Assembly (NCBI GenBank): GCA_025774805.1
Contig: JALGZR010000053.1
Span: forward strand, 1 to 38,995
Length of the DNA stretch: 38,995 nt
From: a bacterium
GTDB taxonomy: Bacteria > ARS69
Direction of reading: 5' to 3'
Shown here: positions 16,182-25,322 of the stretch, one piece after another
How positions within the stretch are numbered: position 1 is the first letter of the stretch
Layout: each line of letters opens with the position of its first letter
Position numbers and translations under genes: made by a program
Notes under the pieces: model-generated
Databases searched by the model: none
The model's input: the letters and a program-made list of their open reading frames with translations, nothing else
What the model was told of the DNA's origin: nothing

Positions 16182-18416
16182 CTACCAGGCCGATCTCCGC
16201 GCGTACAGCCCCCCGGCGACCGCGTAGAGGACCGCGGTCAGCAGCAGCGTCGGACCGAACCCGTACGTGAACGCCAGGAGCACCGCCAGAGAGGAGCCCA
16301 GCACCGAGGCGGCTCCGTTCACCGCGTATCCCCAGTCGACGAGCGGTCCCACCCGGAGCCCGCCCTTCGGAAACGGCATTCCCATGAAGAGGCCGAGAGG
16401 AGCCACGAGGCCCGCGGTGATCAGCATGCGGGGACGCATCGTCCACGTGGTGAGTCCGTCGATGACGCCGCGGAAAACCGAGACGTCGAGGATCAGCCAC
16501 GCGAGGATGGCGAGAAACGCGACGCGTGCATCCACCCGGGGCGCGAGGCGACTGCCGATCCCCGATCCGATCAGGAGGGCCAGCAGGATCGTGGCGATTC
16601 CGTGCACGGCGGGTCCGATGAAGAACGTGTACTTCTGAATCAGAACGACCTCCGCCATCATGAACGCCATCCCGAGCACGAAGAAGTAGAGCCACGACAC
16701 GGGACGGAGCTTCTCTCCCTCTCGGAAGCAGGGCAGCAGACAGAGGGGAACGGCCCCGAGGAGGACGACGCCCATGCTGAGGAGGACGAGGAGCTTCGCC
16801 AGAGGGAAGCCCTGGACCTCTTGGAGCGGGGACACGCGATCGAAGGACGCGGTCCGGAAGTTGCGCCACCGGCCGAGCTGGGCGGTGTAGGGCCGGTCGT
16901 CGCGGCAGGGAGAGAGATCGATGTCGCTCTCCGCGGCGGCGCTCCGCCATCCCTCGCGAACGATCTTCTCGACCCGGTTCCCCGCGTGACGTTCCGGCGG
17001 AGGCCAGAGCAGGTGGATGGTCTCGTCGAGGTCGGGCCCGAGCGTCCCGTAGCCGAAGGCGCGGAGCTCATCGGTCAGGGGGCGCTTGGACAGGAGGATC
17101 ATCTCACGCCGCATCTGCGGGAGGGCGTACACGGCGAGGTGATCCTGGACGTTCTCGACTCCCAGCTCGCGGAGCCCCTCCAGAGCCTCGGCCACGAGCC
17201 GCGCCCCGTAGAACTGGTGCTCCATCATCAGAAAGCCGTCGTCGGTGAGGGCGGTCCAGTAGTCCTGAAACGCCTCCACGGTGAACAGGTAGTTCTCCGC
17301 CATGGCGAAGGCCCCGGAGGCCAGAGCGGCGAACGTGTTCGAGCTGAGGGAGTAGATGATGTCGAAGCGGCCCGGATGGCGTCGAACGTACGCCCGGGCG
17401 TCCTCGGTGGCGACGTGAACGCGGGGATCCTCGTAGATCCGTCCGGTGAATCCGGCGAGCTCTCCATCGATCATCATGTGATTGACGTGCGGCACGACCT
17501 CGACGGCGTGGATCTCGGTGCACCCCCCCTGGAGCGCCTGAAGGACGTCGGTTCCTCCCCCGGAGCCGAGGGAGAGGAACGTGCAGGAGTCGAACCGATC
17601 CATGAGGAACTGCACGTCGATGCCGAACTCGAAGCGAAGGGAATCGGGTCGATCCCAGTTGCCGTCGAACTCGTACACGGGCGAGTTGGCGGCGTTGTCG
17701 ATCTCGAGACCCCGGTAGCCTTCCCCGAAGTCGTAGAGCTTGATCTTCGCCATGGCGTCCCAGTGCTCGTAGATCACGGGAGCCCGCTCCTCCCGGTCCC
17801 GTCGCAGGAGGCCTCCCGCCGTCTCTCCGAGGAGGATCGCGAGGAGCATCGAGACGACCGGGACCGCCCGACGCCAGCCGCGAAGCGTGACCGATGCCGC
17901 GAGAAGCACCGGGAGGGTGATGGCGAACGTCGCCGTGGGGGTGCCGAGCCGGTTCATCGCGAGAAACGCGACCTGGACTCCGAGGCCGGCCCCGAGCAGG
18001 TCGGCCATGTAGAGGCGGGGGATCCGCTCCCACCCCCGCCGGAACAGGAGCGCGAGGGCCATTCCCCCGAAGAGGAAGGCCGCTCCCAGGAGGAGCAGCG
18101 CCAGCGCCCAGCGCGCGAGGGCGAGGGGATCGCCGAGTATCCGACTCATGTCGACGTCGAGTGCGAACACGAGCGGGGGGCCCGCGAGCCCGGCCAGACC
18201 CGTCCCGGTGAGCAGCCAGCCCACGGTCGACTCCCGTTCGAGGGTCGACCCGAGGCGAACGGCGAGTGCTCCCAGTCCGAGCCCGAGAACCGCGAGGGAG
18301 AGAATCAGGAACGCGAAGGTATAGAAGAACTCCGCGGAGAAGAGTCGCGTCCACGTCAGCTCGAGAGAGACGAGCGTGACGGAGATCGCGGCGACGAGGG
18401 TGGAGGGCCGACCCAC
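16182..18416 (-). CDS. Multi-pass membrane protein with spermidine-synthase-like methyltransferase domain
   Basis: A 744-residue protein starting at GTG 18416, with GGAGG 6 bases upstream. The first ~210 residues form about six to seven hydrophobic helices (opening VAAISVTLVSLELTWTRLF, typical of this family). A Rossmann domain follows with a SAM or decarboxy-SAM pocket motif FLSLGSGGGTDVLQAL and an HAVEVVPHV acidic-loop segment. The last ~200 residues are again several membrane helices. This fusion of membrane helices with a spermidine-synthase fold is common in environmental bacteria and mostly unassigned. Polyamine synthesis should not be assumed: no speD or partner gene is nearby. The ~20-kDa membrane halves could transport or present a lipid substrate, which is inference only. 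Confidence 0.8.
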   Translation of the reverse strand: MGRPSTLVAAISVTLVSLELTWTRLFSAEFFYTFAFLILSLAVLGLGLGALAVRLGSTLERESTVGWLLTGTGLAGLAGPPLVFALDVDMSRILGDPLALARWALALLLLGAAFLFGGMALALLFRRGWERIPRLYMADLLGAGLGVQVAFLAMNRLGTPTATFAITLPVLLAASVTLRGWRRAVPVVSMLLAILLGETAGGLLRRDREERAPVIYEHWDAMAKIKLYDFGEGYRGLEIDNAANSPVYEFDGNWDRPDSLRFEFGIDVQFLMDRFDSCTFLSLGSGGGTDVLQALQGGCTEIHAVEVVPHVNHMMIDGELAGFTGRIYEDPRVHVATEDARAYVRRHPGRFDIIYSLSSNTFAALASGAFAMAENYLFTVEAFQDYWTALTDDGFLMMEHQFYGARLVAEALEGLRELGVENVQDHLAVYALPQMRREMILLSKRPLTDELRAFGYGTLGPDLDETIHLLWPPPERHAGNRVEKIVREGWRSAAAESDIDLSPCRDDRPYTAQLGRWRNFRTASFDRVSPLQEVQGFPLAKLLVLLSMGVVLLGAVPLCLLPCFREGEKLRPVSWLYFFVLGMAFMMAEVVLIQKYTFFIGPAVHGIATILLALLIGSGIGSRLAPRVDARVAFLAILAWLILDVSVFRGVIDGLTTWTMRPRMLITAGLVAPLGLFMGMPFPKGGLRVGPLVDWGYAVNGAASVLGSSLAVLLAFTYGFGPTLLLTAVLYAVAGGLYARRSAW

Positions 18417-18439
18417 GGGATGCCTCCGTCCTGTCTGCG

Positions 18440-18470
18440 TTTCTCACCAGGCTCTGCTGCGGCAGCGGCG
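18440..18470. repeat. Dispersed palindromic element, copy c (left end only)
   Basis: TTTCTCACCAGGCTCTGCTG and the following CGGCAGCGG match the left end of copy d almost base for base (copy d has AGT for AGG). No matching right end follows within the short gap, so this looks like a truncated copy. Confidence 0.65.
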
Positions 18471-18602
18471 CGCCGCCGTCACTCTACGCAGTCTTCCAGA
18501 ACCGGGTAGGGAAGGCTGAGCGGAATGGGTCGCGCGGTCGGAACCGCGGGGCGAATCCCGGGCGAGGAGGGATCGTTCCGTCCGCCCGCGCGGCGTCTCG
18601 CG

Positions 18603-20672
18603 TCAATTCGGGGGGGATGTCTCGGCGGTAGGCGTGGCCGAGCCGGCCCCGACGTCGACGGGCGCAACGTCGACGACGACCGCCCGGTGGTCGGACCCCC
18701 ACGGCGGGGCCACCCGGGCCCGGCGCGCCGCGAGGCCTCCGGCCAGGAGGACGGTGTCGATGCGGCGGACGGGAGCCGCGGAGGGAGAGGTCGGCCCTCC
18801 TCCCACGTCCCGCCACCCCGCCTCGGCGAGAATGCGGAGGCAGCGGGAGTCGGGAGTCGCGTTGAAGTCGCCGAGCAGAATCGCGGCCGGTCCCGGTTCC
18901 GACCTCGCCGTGAGATCGCGGGCCTGGACGTTTCGGATCTCCGCGTCCTCCGTCCGATGGTGCAGATGCGTGGCGAGCACCTTCAGGGGCGGGCGGTCTC
19001 CTCCGGGAGAGGGCAGCTCCACCTCCATCACGGCGCGGGGCAGGAGAAGCCCCTTCGGGGGCAGGGCCCGGCGCCGCACACGGCGCGGAGGCATCCGGGA
19101 GAACACCGCGTTGCCCCAGTCAGTGCTCACCGAGGGACCGGGGACCCCGAATCGTCCGAGACGCTCCCGCGCCAGCTCGTACAGATCGGCTCCCCCGTTG
19201 ATGACCCAACCCCGACTCACTTCCTGAAGGGCGATCACGTCCGCGTCCGCCGCCGCGAGATTCCCGAGCATTCGGTCGAGGGCGAACGCGCCGCGCTCGT
19301 CGAAGCCGTTGTGCAGGTTGAACGTGACGACGCGGACTTCGCGGCCCGTCGGGACGGGAACCTCGGGAGCCGACGGGAGGAACGGCGTCCGCGCGAGGGG
19401 AGAGAGCGCGAGCACGGCGGCGACCGCGACGAGGCGGGGGGCAAGCGAAGGGCCGGGCCGACGCGTCGAGGCGGAGGCGGGTCGGCGCGCGGAGACGATC
19501 GCGAGCGCGATGGCGGCGGCCAGGAAGACGGCCTCGCGCGGGATCGGAAGCGGAAGGTCGTAGGCGGCGTAGTGCCCGAAGATCAGGGCGACGAGAAGCA
19601 GGAACCCCCCACCGAACGGAAGGGAGCATCGACCCCGACCGCCCTCCTCGGTCTCTCGGCGGGAGCGTGCGACCCCGGCAATGGCCAGGGCCTCCGACTC
19701 TTCGCTCCCTCCGCGCGGCCGTCCGGTGCTTCCGAGAGCGCTCGCCGGCGGACCCGCGCGAGGTGAACGGTCACCGGCGAGGGCACGCGCGATCAGGAGA
19801 GCCGCTCCGATCTGCGCCACCGGCAGAAGGGCGAGCCCGGCGGCGCCCGTCGCGTCCGCCCCGAGAGCCCCGACGCCGATCGCGAGCGCGACGACGGCCG
19901 CGGCGAAGGTCGAAGCCCGCCCCTCGTGCGGCGAGAGAGCTCGGGCGACGAAGAGGGCGAGCGCGAGACCGGCCCCGACGAGCGCGCCCCCGGTCGCGAT
20001 CGTGAGGTCCGTGCGCGCGGAGTGGCGCGCGACGTTTCCGAGGCACTCCAGATGCAGGAAGAGCCAGGGGCCCCACACCGCGAGCCCGGCGGGACAGGGG
20101 GCGGTGCCCCGTGCGCTCGGCGGCTCCGGGGCCGGCGTCGTCCCCGGCCGGACCAGGCGGTAGGCGGTCGCCCCTCCGACGACCGTCAGACCCAGTCCCG
20201 CGAGGTCGGACAATCCTCCCCCCCAGTGCAGGTCGCGCGTCCCGGCGAGGGCGTGCAGCGCAACGTCGGCGAGCGCCCCGAGGAGGAACGGCGCCGCCCG
20301 TCCCGCACCCGCCTGCGGTGGCCAGGGCCCGAGCGAGGCTCGAGCGAGGAAGCCGAAGAAGAGGGCGACCGCCGCCGTCGCGAGGACCAGGGAGACGAAG
20401 GGGTCGCCCCTCCAGGCCTGGAGGAGCGCCCGGGCCGAAGTCAGAGCCGCCAGCGCGAGCCCGAGGGCCCGGAGAGAGGGGGATGCCCGGGGGGCCGCCG
20501 CCCGGGGCGCCGCGAACGCGAGCAGGAAGATCCCGGCGGCGACCCCGCCGACCGCGGCCGACGGAAGTCCGAAGCGGTCCCGGAGAACGTAGACCAGGAG
20601 AGGAAAGAGGGCCCGGAGGGCCTGGATTCCGAACAGGGTCCCCAGGACGAGCGCGAGCGAGCGGGATCCCAT
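18603..20672 (-). CDS. Membrane protein with C-terminal endonuclease/exonuclease/phosphatase (EEP) domain
   Basis: A 689-residue protein. ATG 20672 is chosen because GGGGAGG lies 7 bases upstream and a membrane helix follows (SRSLALVLGTLFGIQAL); longer in-frame starts run into the repeat element at 20736-20900. About ten or more hydrophobic helices occupy residues 1-440, rich in Ala and Leu. The last ~240 residues are an EEP hydrolase: VTFNLHNG (N), DVIALQEV (metal-binding E), ATHLHH, ILLGDFNATPDS (D and N) and a C-terminal SDHRAVVV (catalytic DH). Such domains cut phosphodiesters in DNA, RNA or lipids such as inositol phosphates and sphingomyelin. The catalytic domain is probably next to the membrane; its side and substrate are unknown. 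Confidence 0.8.
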   Translation of the reverse strand: MGSRSLALVLGTLFGIQALRALFPLLVYVLRDRFGLPSAAVGGVAAGIFLLAFAAPRAAAPRASPSLRALGLALAALTSARALLQAWRGDPFVSLVLATAAVALFFGFLARASLGPWPPQAGAGRAAPFLLGALADVALHALAGTRDLHWGGGLSDLAGLGLTVVGGATAYRLVRPGTTPAPEPPSARGTAPCPAGLAVWGPWLFLHLECLGNVARHSARTDLTIATGGALVGAGLALALFVARALSPHEGRASTFAAAVVALAIGVGALGADATGAAGLALLPVAQIGAALLIARALAGDRSPRAGPPASALGSTGRPRGGSEESEALAIAGVARSRRETEEGGRGRCSLPFGGGFLLLVALIFGHYAAYDLPLPIPREAVFLAAAIALAIVSARRPASASTRRPGPSLAPRLVAVAAVLALSPLARTPFLPSAPEVPVPTGREVRVVTFNLHNGFDERGAFALDRMLGNLAAADADVIALQEVSRGWVINGGADLYELARERLGRFGVPGPSVSTDWGNAVFSRMPPRRVRRRALPPKGLLLPRAVMEVELPSPGGDRPPLKVLATHLHHRTEDAEIRNVQARDLTARSEPGPAAILLGDFNATPDSRCLRILAEAGWRDVGGGPTSPSAAPVRRIDTVLLAGGLAARRARVAPPWGSDHRAVVVDVAPVDVGAGSATPTAETSPPN

Positions 20673-20735
20673 GAGCGCACCTCCCCGTCGGGGATTCTTT
20701 CCCGGATTCCCCCCGGAGACAACGTTTTGCCCTCG

Positions 20736-20900
20736 TTTCTCACCAGTCTCTGCTGCGGCAGCGGCAGAGCCGCGCCCGGCTTCGTCGTTGCGGCGCTTCC
20801 GCCCTGCAACGGGGCTACGGCCGCGCCTCGGGCGAAAGCCCCCCATCTCCTCGCCAGACACGCCTGTCCGCGGCCTCGCGACGAGCCTCGTGAGAAATGC
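20736..20900. repeat. Dispersed palindromic element, copy d (longest)
   Basis: The left end TTTCTCACCAGTCTCTGCTG (20736-20755) and the right end CGAGCCTCGTGAGAAA (20882-20897) are imperfect inverted repeats about 165 bases apart. The interior holds the core CCGGCTTCGTCGTTGCGGCG (20776-20795), shared with copy a, with one base different. It sits between divergently transcribed genes and ends ~30 bases before the regulator promoter. No transposase is encoded inside, so a non-autonomous or REP-like element is likely. Confidence 0.7.
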
Positions 20901-20928
20901 GGGGTCGCGTGCCGATCTCCCCCGGCGC

Positions 20929-20970
20929 TTGACAGGCGTTCTCCGGGGAAGTATATTGATATATCGCGAT
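20929..20970 (+). promoter_or_regulatory. Sigma-70 promoter with overlapping palindromic operator for the SahR-like regulator
   Basis: TTGACA (20929-20934), a 17-base spacer and TATATT (20952-20957) make a near-consensus promoter. An imperfect palindrome centred on GATATATC (20958-20965, arms extending over 20953-20970) overlaps the -10 and the predicted transcription start. This is where an ArsR-family repressor would bind, so autoregulation of the regulator-ahcY unit is likely. Confidence 0.72.
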
Positions 20971-20992
20971 GTGACGATGAATTGGAGAGCCC

Positions 20993-21931
20993 TTGGACAG
21001 CATTCTCCAGGCCACGAAGGCCACCGCCGACGCGAACCGTCTCCGCCTTCTGCGGGTCCTCTCGGGGGGTCCGTTCAACGTGGCGGAACTGACCGAGATT
21101 CTGGGTCTGGGGCAGTCGACGGTCTCCCGGCACCTCCGGATCCTGTCGGATGCGGGACTCGTGAGCGTCCGTCGCAGCGGGACCTGGGCGTATTACTCCC
21201 TTCAGGCCCCGGAGAGTAACGGCTTCTCGACCCGTCTCCTTTCCCTTCTGATCGAGGAGCTGTCGAGTGTCGAGAACGGGGACGGGGCCCGGATCGAGCG
21301 GGTCCTGGCCCGCCGCCGGCACGCCACCTCGGTGTTCTTCCGCGATGCCGCCCGGGACTGGGACCGGAGGCGCGACGCCACTCTCGGTCCCCCGACCCAC
21401 ACCGAGCGGATGCTGGAGCTCGTCGGGGAGGGTGGGACCGTCGTGGACCTCGGCACGGGCACCGGTGTTCTGCTCCAGAGCCTGGCCCGCGCCGCGGACC
21501 GGGTCATCGGAGTCGACGCCTCACCCGAGATGCTCGAGCATGCGCGACGTCGCGTGCGGCAGGGCGATCTCCCGAATACGGAGCTGCGCCTGGGGGCGTT
21601 CGAGCACCTTCCCCTTTCCGACGGCGAGGCGGACGCCATGGTGGCGAACCTGGTTCTCCACCACGTGGCCGACGTCCCCCAGGTCCTGCGTGAGATTCGC
21701 CGCGGTCTCGCCGAGGGGGGGCGCCTCCTGATCGCCGAGCTCGAGGAGCACGATCACGAGACGTTTTGGCTGAGCCTGGGGGCCCAGTGGCCCGGATTCC
21801 GGCCCGAAGAGATCCGCGGCTGGCTGGACGCGGCGGGCTTCGACGAGGTCCGCTGCGAGCGGGGGCGGAGGGAACCGGAGGGGGACCGTCCCGGGGTCTT
21901 CCTGATGGAAGCGGTCTTACGGATCGCCTGA
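20993..21931 (+). CDS. ArsR-family HTH regulator fused to SAM-dependent methyltransferase (SahR-like)
   Basis: A 312-residue protein beginning at TTG 20993, preceded by TTGGAGAG at 5 bases; no better ATG or GTG lies in frame before the conserved helices. Residues 5-75 are a winged HTH of the ArsR type (recognition helix [13 protein letters not shown]). Residues ~135-250 are a class I methyltransferase fold with VDLGTGTG (151-158), the acidic [11 protein letters not shown] and the NLVLHHV segment. There is no CxC metal site of the metal-sensing ArsR type. The same architecture is known as SahR, which controls methionine-cycle genes and responds to S-adenosylhomocysteine. The immediate downstream ahcY and the palindrome over its own promoter support that role here. 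The ligand and enzymatic activity are not proven by sequence. Confidence 0.85.
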   Translation: MDSILQATKATADANRLRLLRVLSGGPFNVAELTEILGLGQSTVSRHLRILSDAGLVSVRRSGTWAYYSLQAPESNGFSTRLLSLLIEELSSVENGDGARIERVLARRRHATSVFFRDAARDWDRRRDATLGPPTHTERMLELVGEGGTVVDLGTGTGVLLQSLARAADRVIGVDASPEMLEHARRRVRQGDLPNTELRLGAFEHLPLSDGEADAMVANLVLHHVADVPQVLREIRRGLAEGGRLLIAELEEHDHETFWLSLGAQWPGFRPEEIRGWLDAAGFDEVRCERGRREPEGDRPGVFLMEAVLRIA

Positions 21932-21995
21932 CGAACGGAGTTTCGAAGCGATCCGCGAGAGGTCGGATCATCACACCAACCGAGGAGGAGAGCGG

Positions 21996-23309
21996 GTGAC
22001 GACCACCACGAAACCGACCTGCAAGGTCAAGGACATGTCCCTCGCCGAGTGGGGCCGCAAGGAGATCGAGCTCGCCGAGAACGAGATGCCCGGTCTCATG
22101 GCCCTCCGGGAGAAGTACCGGGACTCGAAGCCGTTGACGGGGGCTCGGATCGCGGGCTGCCTGCACATGACGATCCAGACCGCGGTCCTCATCGAGACGT
22201 TGCGGGAGCTCGGAGCGGAGGTCCAGTGGTCGAGCTGCAACATCTTCTCGACTCAGGATCACGCCGCGGCCGCGATCGCCGCCACCGGAGTCCCCGTTTA
22301 CGCGTGGAAGGGCGAGACGGAAGACGAGTACTGGTGGTGCGTCGAGCAGACCCTCATCTTCCCCGACGGGAAGCCGCTGAACATGATCCTGGATGACGGC
22401 GGCGATCTCACGCTCATCGTGCACGAGAAGCACCCCGATCTGTTCGAGAACATCCGGGGCATCACCGAGGAGACCACGACGGGGGTCCACCGGCTCTACC
22501 AGATGGAGAAGGACGGGGAGCTGAAGGCGCCGGCGATCAACGTCAACGACTCGGTGACGAAGTCCAAGTTCGACAACCTCTACGGTTGCCGCGAGTCCCT
22601 CGCGGACGGGATCAAGAGGGCCACCGACGTGATGGTGGCGGGCAAGGTCATCGTCATCGCGGGTTACGGTGACGTCGGGAAGGGCTGTGCCCACGCCATG
22701 CGCAGCCTGGGAGGTCGCGTGCTGATCACCGAGATCGACCCGATCATCGCCCTCCAGGCGGCGATGGAGGGATTCGAGGTCACGACGATGGACGAGGCCT
22801 GCCCGGTCGGCGACATCTTCGTGACCGCCACCGGCTGCTGCGACGTCATCACCGGCGAGCACATGATGCAGATGAAGAACGACGCCATCGTGTGCAACAT
22901 CGGGCACTTCGACTCCGAGATCCAGATGTCGTGGCTCGTCGATCCGACCCACGGGGCGCGCAAGACCGAGGTCAAGCCCCAGGTGGATCGATGGCTCCTT
23001 CCCAACGGCCGGCACATCATCGTGCTCGCCGAGGGACGCCTCGTGAATCTGGGTTGCGCCACGGGCCACCCCTCCTTCGTGATGTCGAACTCCTTCACGA
23101 ATCAGGTCCTCGCCCAGATCGAGCTCTGGACCAAGCCCGAGGAGTACCCGCTCGGCGTGTACGTCCTGCCGAAGCGCCTCGACGAGGAGGTCGCGCGCCT
23201 GCACCTCGACAAGCTCGGCGTGCGACTCACGCGCCTCACCCCGGAGCAGGCCGAGTACCTGGGAGTTCCCGTCGACGGTCCCTACAAGCCGGACTTCTAT
23301 CGGTACTAG
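21996..23309 (+). CDS. ahcY: Adenosylhomocysteinase (S-adenosylhomocysteine hydrolase)
   Basis: A 437-residue NAD-dependent enzyme that reversibly splits S-adenosylhomocysteine into homocysteine and adenosine, removing the product inhibitor of methyltransferases. The start is GTG 21996, with GGAGGAG 5 bases before it. Family hallmarks: an N-terminal substrate domain with [17 protein letters not shown] and [15 protein letters not shown], the DDGGDLT and [14 protein letters not shown] segments, the [11 protein letters not shown] stretch, the Rossmann NAD motif GYGDVGKG, and the C-terminal KPDFYRY, whose lysine and tyrosine close the NAD site. It lies 64 bases after the SahR-like gene without an intervening terminator, consistent with one operon; a strong terminator follows. 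Confidence 0.97.
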   Translation: MTTTTKPTCKVKDMSLAEWGRKEIELAENEMPGLMALREKYRDSKPLTGARIAGCLHMTIQTAVLIETLRELGAEVQWSSCNIFSTQDHAAAAIAATGVPVYAWKGETEDEYWWCVEQTLIFPDGKPLNMILDDGGDLTLIVHEKHPDLFENIRGITEETTTGVHRLYQMEKDGELKAPAINVNDSVTKSKFDNLYGCRESLADGIKRATDVMVAGKVIVIAGYGDVGKGCAHAMRSLGGRVLITEIDPIIALQAAMEGFEVTTMDEACPVGDIFVTATGCCDVITGEHMMQMKNDAIVCNIGHFDSEIQMSWLVDPTHGARKTEVKPQVDRWLLPNGRHIIVLAEGRLVNLGCATGHPSFVMSNSFTNQVLAQIELWTKPEEYPLGVYVLPKRLDEEVARLHLDKLGVRLTRLTPEQAEYLGVPVDGPYKPDFYRY

Positions 23310-23322
23310 CGCCCGGCCGCGA

Positions 23323-23352
23323 GATCGAGGTCGAGGTCGAGGTCGAGGTCGT
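23323..23352. repeat. Short tandem hexamer repeat (TCGAGG)n
   Basis: About four to five perfect copies of a 6-base unit lie between the ahcY stop codon and its terminator. Being non-coding, length changes here would not shift a reading frame. Its purpose is unknown. Confidence 0.6.
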
Positions 23353-23382
23353 GGGCGCCCGGAGGAGCTCCGGGCGCCCTTT
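23353..23382 (+). terminator. Rho-independent terminator of ahcY
   Basis: A perfect 12-bp stem (23353-23364 with 23368-23379) has a 3-base loop and is followed by TTT. It lies 43 bases after the ahcY stop and closes the regulator-ahcY unit. Confidence 0.8.
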
Positions 23383-23484
23383 CCGCAGGATCGCGCCCGG
23401 CCGCCGCTCTCGTGTTAGGATGCGTCCCCGTCCGGAGCGTCGGCACGCCTCCGGCCCATCCGATCCTCTCGGCGGGAGCGCCCG

Positions 23485-24678
23485 ATGGCCGATCCCCTGA
23501 TCTCCTCACACCCCGGGATCCTCGCGATCCTGGCCGGCATCGCCTCCTTCTTCTTCTGGCTCGAGCGGAAGACGCGCTGGAAGCTCTTCCACTTCTTCCC
23601 GCCTCTCCTTTTCATCTACATCTTGCCCGTCCTTCTCTCGAACTCGGGGGTGATCCCCACGCGATCCCCCGTCTACGATTTCATGGGGGCGAATCTCCTT
23701 CCGTTCTTCCTCACCGTAATGCTGCTGGAGGTCAATCTGCTGGCCACGGTGCGCGTGATGGGGAAGGGGCTCTTCGTCATGCTCCTGGGGACACTCGGCG
23801 TGGTGATCGGAGCACCTCTCGCGTTCGCCTGCGTGAACGCCGGGCTCGATCCGGGGGCGTGGAAGGCGTTCGGAGCTCTCGCGGGAAGCTGGATCGGCGG
23901 AACCGGGAACATGCTGGCGGTGGCCCAGATGGTGGAGCTCGACGATCACTCTCTCCAGTACGGGTATGCCGTGATCGCCGACAACGCCGTCTACCTCATC
24001 TGGCTGCCGATCATGCTCTCGTCGAAGAACTTCGCGGGGGTCTTCCATCGTTTCACGCGGGTTCCCGCCGAGCGGCTCGAGGAGCTCGAGGCCGCCGCCC
24101 GGAAGCTGACGAGCGACAAGGGCGTCCCCGAGTTGCGCCACTTCCTCTACCTGGCGTTTCTCGGATTCGTCGTGACCTGGATCGCGAGCTCGGCGGCCGG
24201 GCTGATTCCCTCGCTGCCCCTCGGATCCGAACAGCCGCTCGTCACCGCGAGCACCTACCGGATCCTGATCGTCACTCTCCTCGGGATCTCCCTGTCGTTC
24301 ACTCCCGCGAGTCGCATTCCCGGGTCCCACGCGCTCGCGATGGCTCTGGTCTACCTGTTCGTCGCGCGCATGGGAGCCAAGGCCGATCTGTCGGACGTGT
24401 CCGGGTCCGTGTTCTGGTTCCTGACCGGGGGCTATCTCTGGATCTTCATCCACGGTGCGTTCCTCGTGGGGGCGGCTCGACTCTTCCGCGTCGACGTCCA
24501 CACCGCGGCCATCGCGTCGGCGGCGAACATCGGGGGCGCCGCGTCCGCTCCGATCGTGGCGGCCTATCACCGCCCGACGCTCGTTCCGGTGGCGATCCTC
24601 ATGGCCATGATCGGTTACGCGATCGGGAACCCCGCCGCGTTCGGGGCGGCCCTGCTCTGCCGCTGGGTGGGGGGGTGA
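23485..24678 (+). CDS. DUF819 family integral membrane protein
   Basis: A 397-residue protein with about ten to eleven hydrophobic helices; GGGAG precedes ATG 23485. Family segments include FFPPLLFIYILPVLLSN, the glycine-rich GSWIGGTGNMLAVA, ADNAVYLIWLP, and the C-terminal ANIGGAASAPIVAAYH and GYAIGNPAAFGAA. DUF819 proteins resemble transporters of the anion/cation-proton type, but no substrate is established. A soluble loop at about residues 194-222 is encoded by the exact segment (24067-24150) that reappears at 31395-31478. The gene sits alone after the ahcY terminator and before a zone of gene remnants. Confidence 0.85.
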   Translation: MADPLISSHPGILAILAGIASFFFWLERKTRWKLFHFFPPLLFIYILPVLLSNSGVIPTRSPVYDFMGANLLPFFLTVMLLEVNLLATVRVMGKGLFVMLLGTLGVVIGAPLAFACVNAGLDPGAWKAFGALAGSWIGGTGNMLAVAQMVELDDHSLQYGYAVIADNAVYLIWLPIMLSSKNFAGVFHRFTRVPAERLEELEAAARKLTSDKGVPELRHFLYLAFLGFVVTWIASSAAGLIPSLPLGSEQPLVTASTYRILIVTLLGISLSFTPASRIPGSHALAMALVYLFVARMGAKADLSDVSGSVFWFLTGGYLWIFIHGAFLVGAARLFRVDVHTAAIASAANIGGAASAPIVAAYHRPTLVPVAILMAMIGYAIGNPAAFGAALLCRWVGG

Positions 24679-24708
24679 AGGCTCTGCCGCTTCCCATGGG
24701 CCGACGGC

Positions 24709-24797
24709 GGTCTCAGGTCGAGGAGTTGCCGGTAGGTCGCGACGAGCGTCTCCCCCTTGGCCGGCCACCCGAACACGGCCCGGGCCCGCTCGACGGC
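24709..24797 (-). pseudogene. Possible C-terminal remnant of a glycosyltransferase
   Basis: The minus strand can be read as VERARAVFGWPAKGETLVAT followed by YRQLLDLR. This resembles the last helices of many GT4-type glycosyltransferases (a Phe-Trp hinge followed by a Tyr-x-x-Leu-Leu helix). It has no start, no native stop and no more of the protein. This is a weak call from pattern recognition only. Confidence 0.25.
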
Positions 24798-24801
24798 GGT
24801 C

Positions 24802-25224
24802 GGCCGTTACGAGGCGGCCTCCCGGTTCCTCCGTACCGCCATGGGGCGGGATCCGGGGAACAAGAGGATCTACAAGACGATGGGCGACCTGCACGCGGCC
24901 CTGGGACGTGAGGGCGAGGCGGTGGGCTCATAACTGAGGTGTCTCGAGCTCCCCCCGCACACGGAAGACCGCGTCCCGCGATTCGAGCTGGCGAACGCCT
25001 ACCTGCGGCTCGACGAGCCGGGGAAGGCGGAGCACCACATGGAGATGGTCGTGCGGATGGATCCGGGCGATCCCGACGCATGGAACAACCTGGGGATTGC
25101 GCGGATTCGTCAGAAGAAACGCAAGGAGGCGCGAGGCGCATGGCAGAAGGCGATCGAGATCGATCCGGGGAACGAGATGGCACTGGACGCTCTGGCGAAA
25201 ACGAAGTCGCCTCGGCGCCCGTGA
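24802..25224 (+). pseudogene. TPR protein remnant with an in-frame stop
   Basis: One reading frame holds TPR-like helices on both sides of a TAA at 24931-24933. Before it: RYEAASRFLRTAMGRDPGNK and GDLHAALGREGEAV. After it: ELANAYLRLDEPGKAEHHME, DPDAWNNLGIARIRQKKRKE and KAIEIDPGNEMALDAL, ending at 25224. Tetratricopeptide repeats mediate protein contacts. There is no plausible start codon with a ribosome site, and the N-terminus merges into a possible glycosyltransferase remnant on the other strand, so this is probably a decayed fragment rather than an active gene. A short downstream ORF from ATG 25039 could still be translated. Confidence 0.55.
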
Positions 25225-25322
25225 GGGCTCGTCGCGCCGGGTCCCGGTCGAGGGGACACGTTCGACGACCGGGCAAGGGCGCGCTCAGGGAACTCTGCGC
25301 CCAGGGCCCCAGCGTGGGGAAG

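Noticed and set aside
15762-18509. A 915-residue plus-strand open frame across the methyltransferase-like gene
   Set aside because: Its composition is Arg/Glu/Pro-rich shadow sequence, and it crosses the perfect palindrome; the minus strand encodes clear membrane helices and a SAM motif.
14137-20900. Integron attC sites or a CRISPR array as the explanation of the palindromic repeats
   Set aside because: There are no attC core motifs, no integrase gene, and no regular repeat-spacer periodicity; the copies are far apart and differ in length.
21932-21995. An S-adenosylhomocysteine riboswitch before ahcY
   Set aside because: The 64-base gap shows no conserved SAH-aptamer core or strong stems; control by the SahR-like repressor explains the context better.
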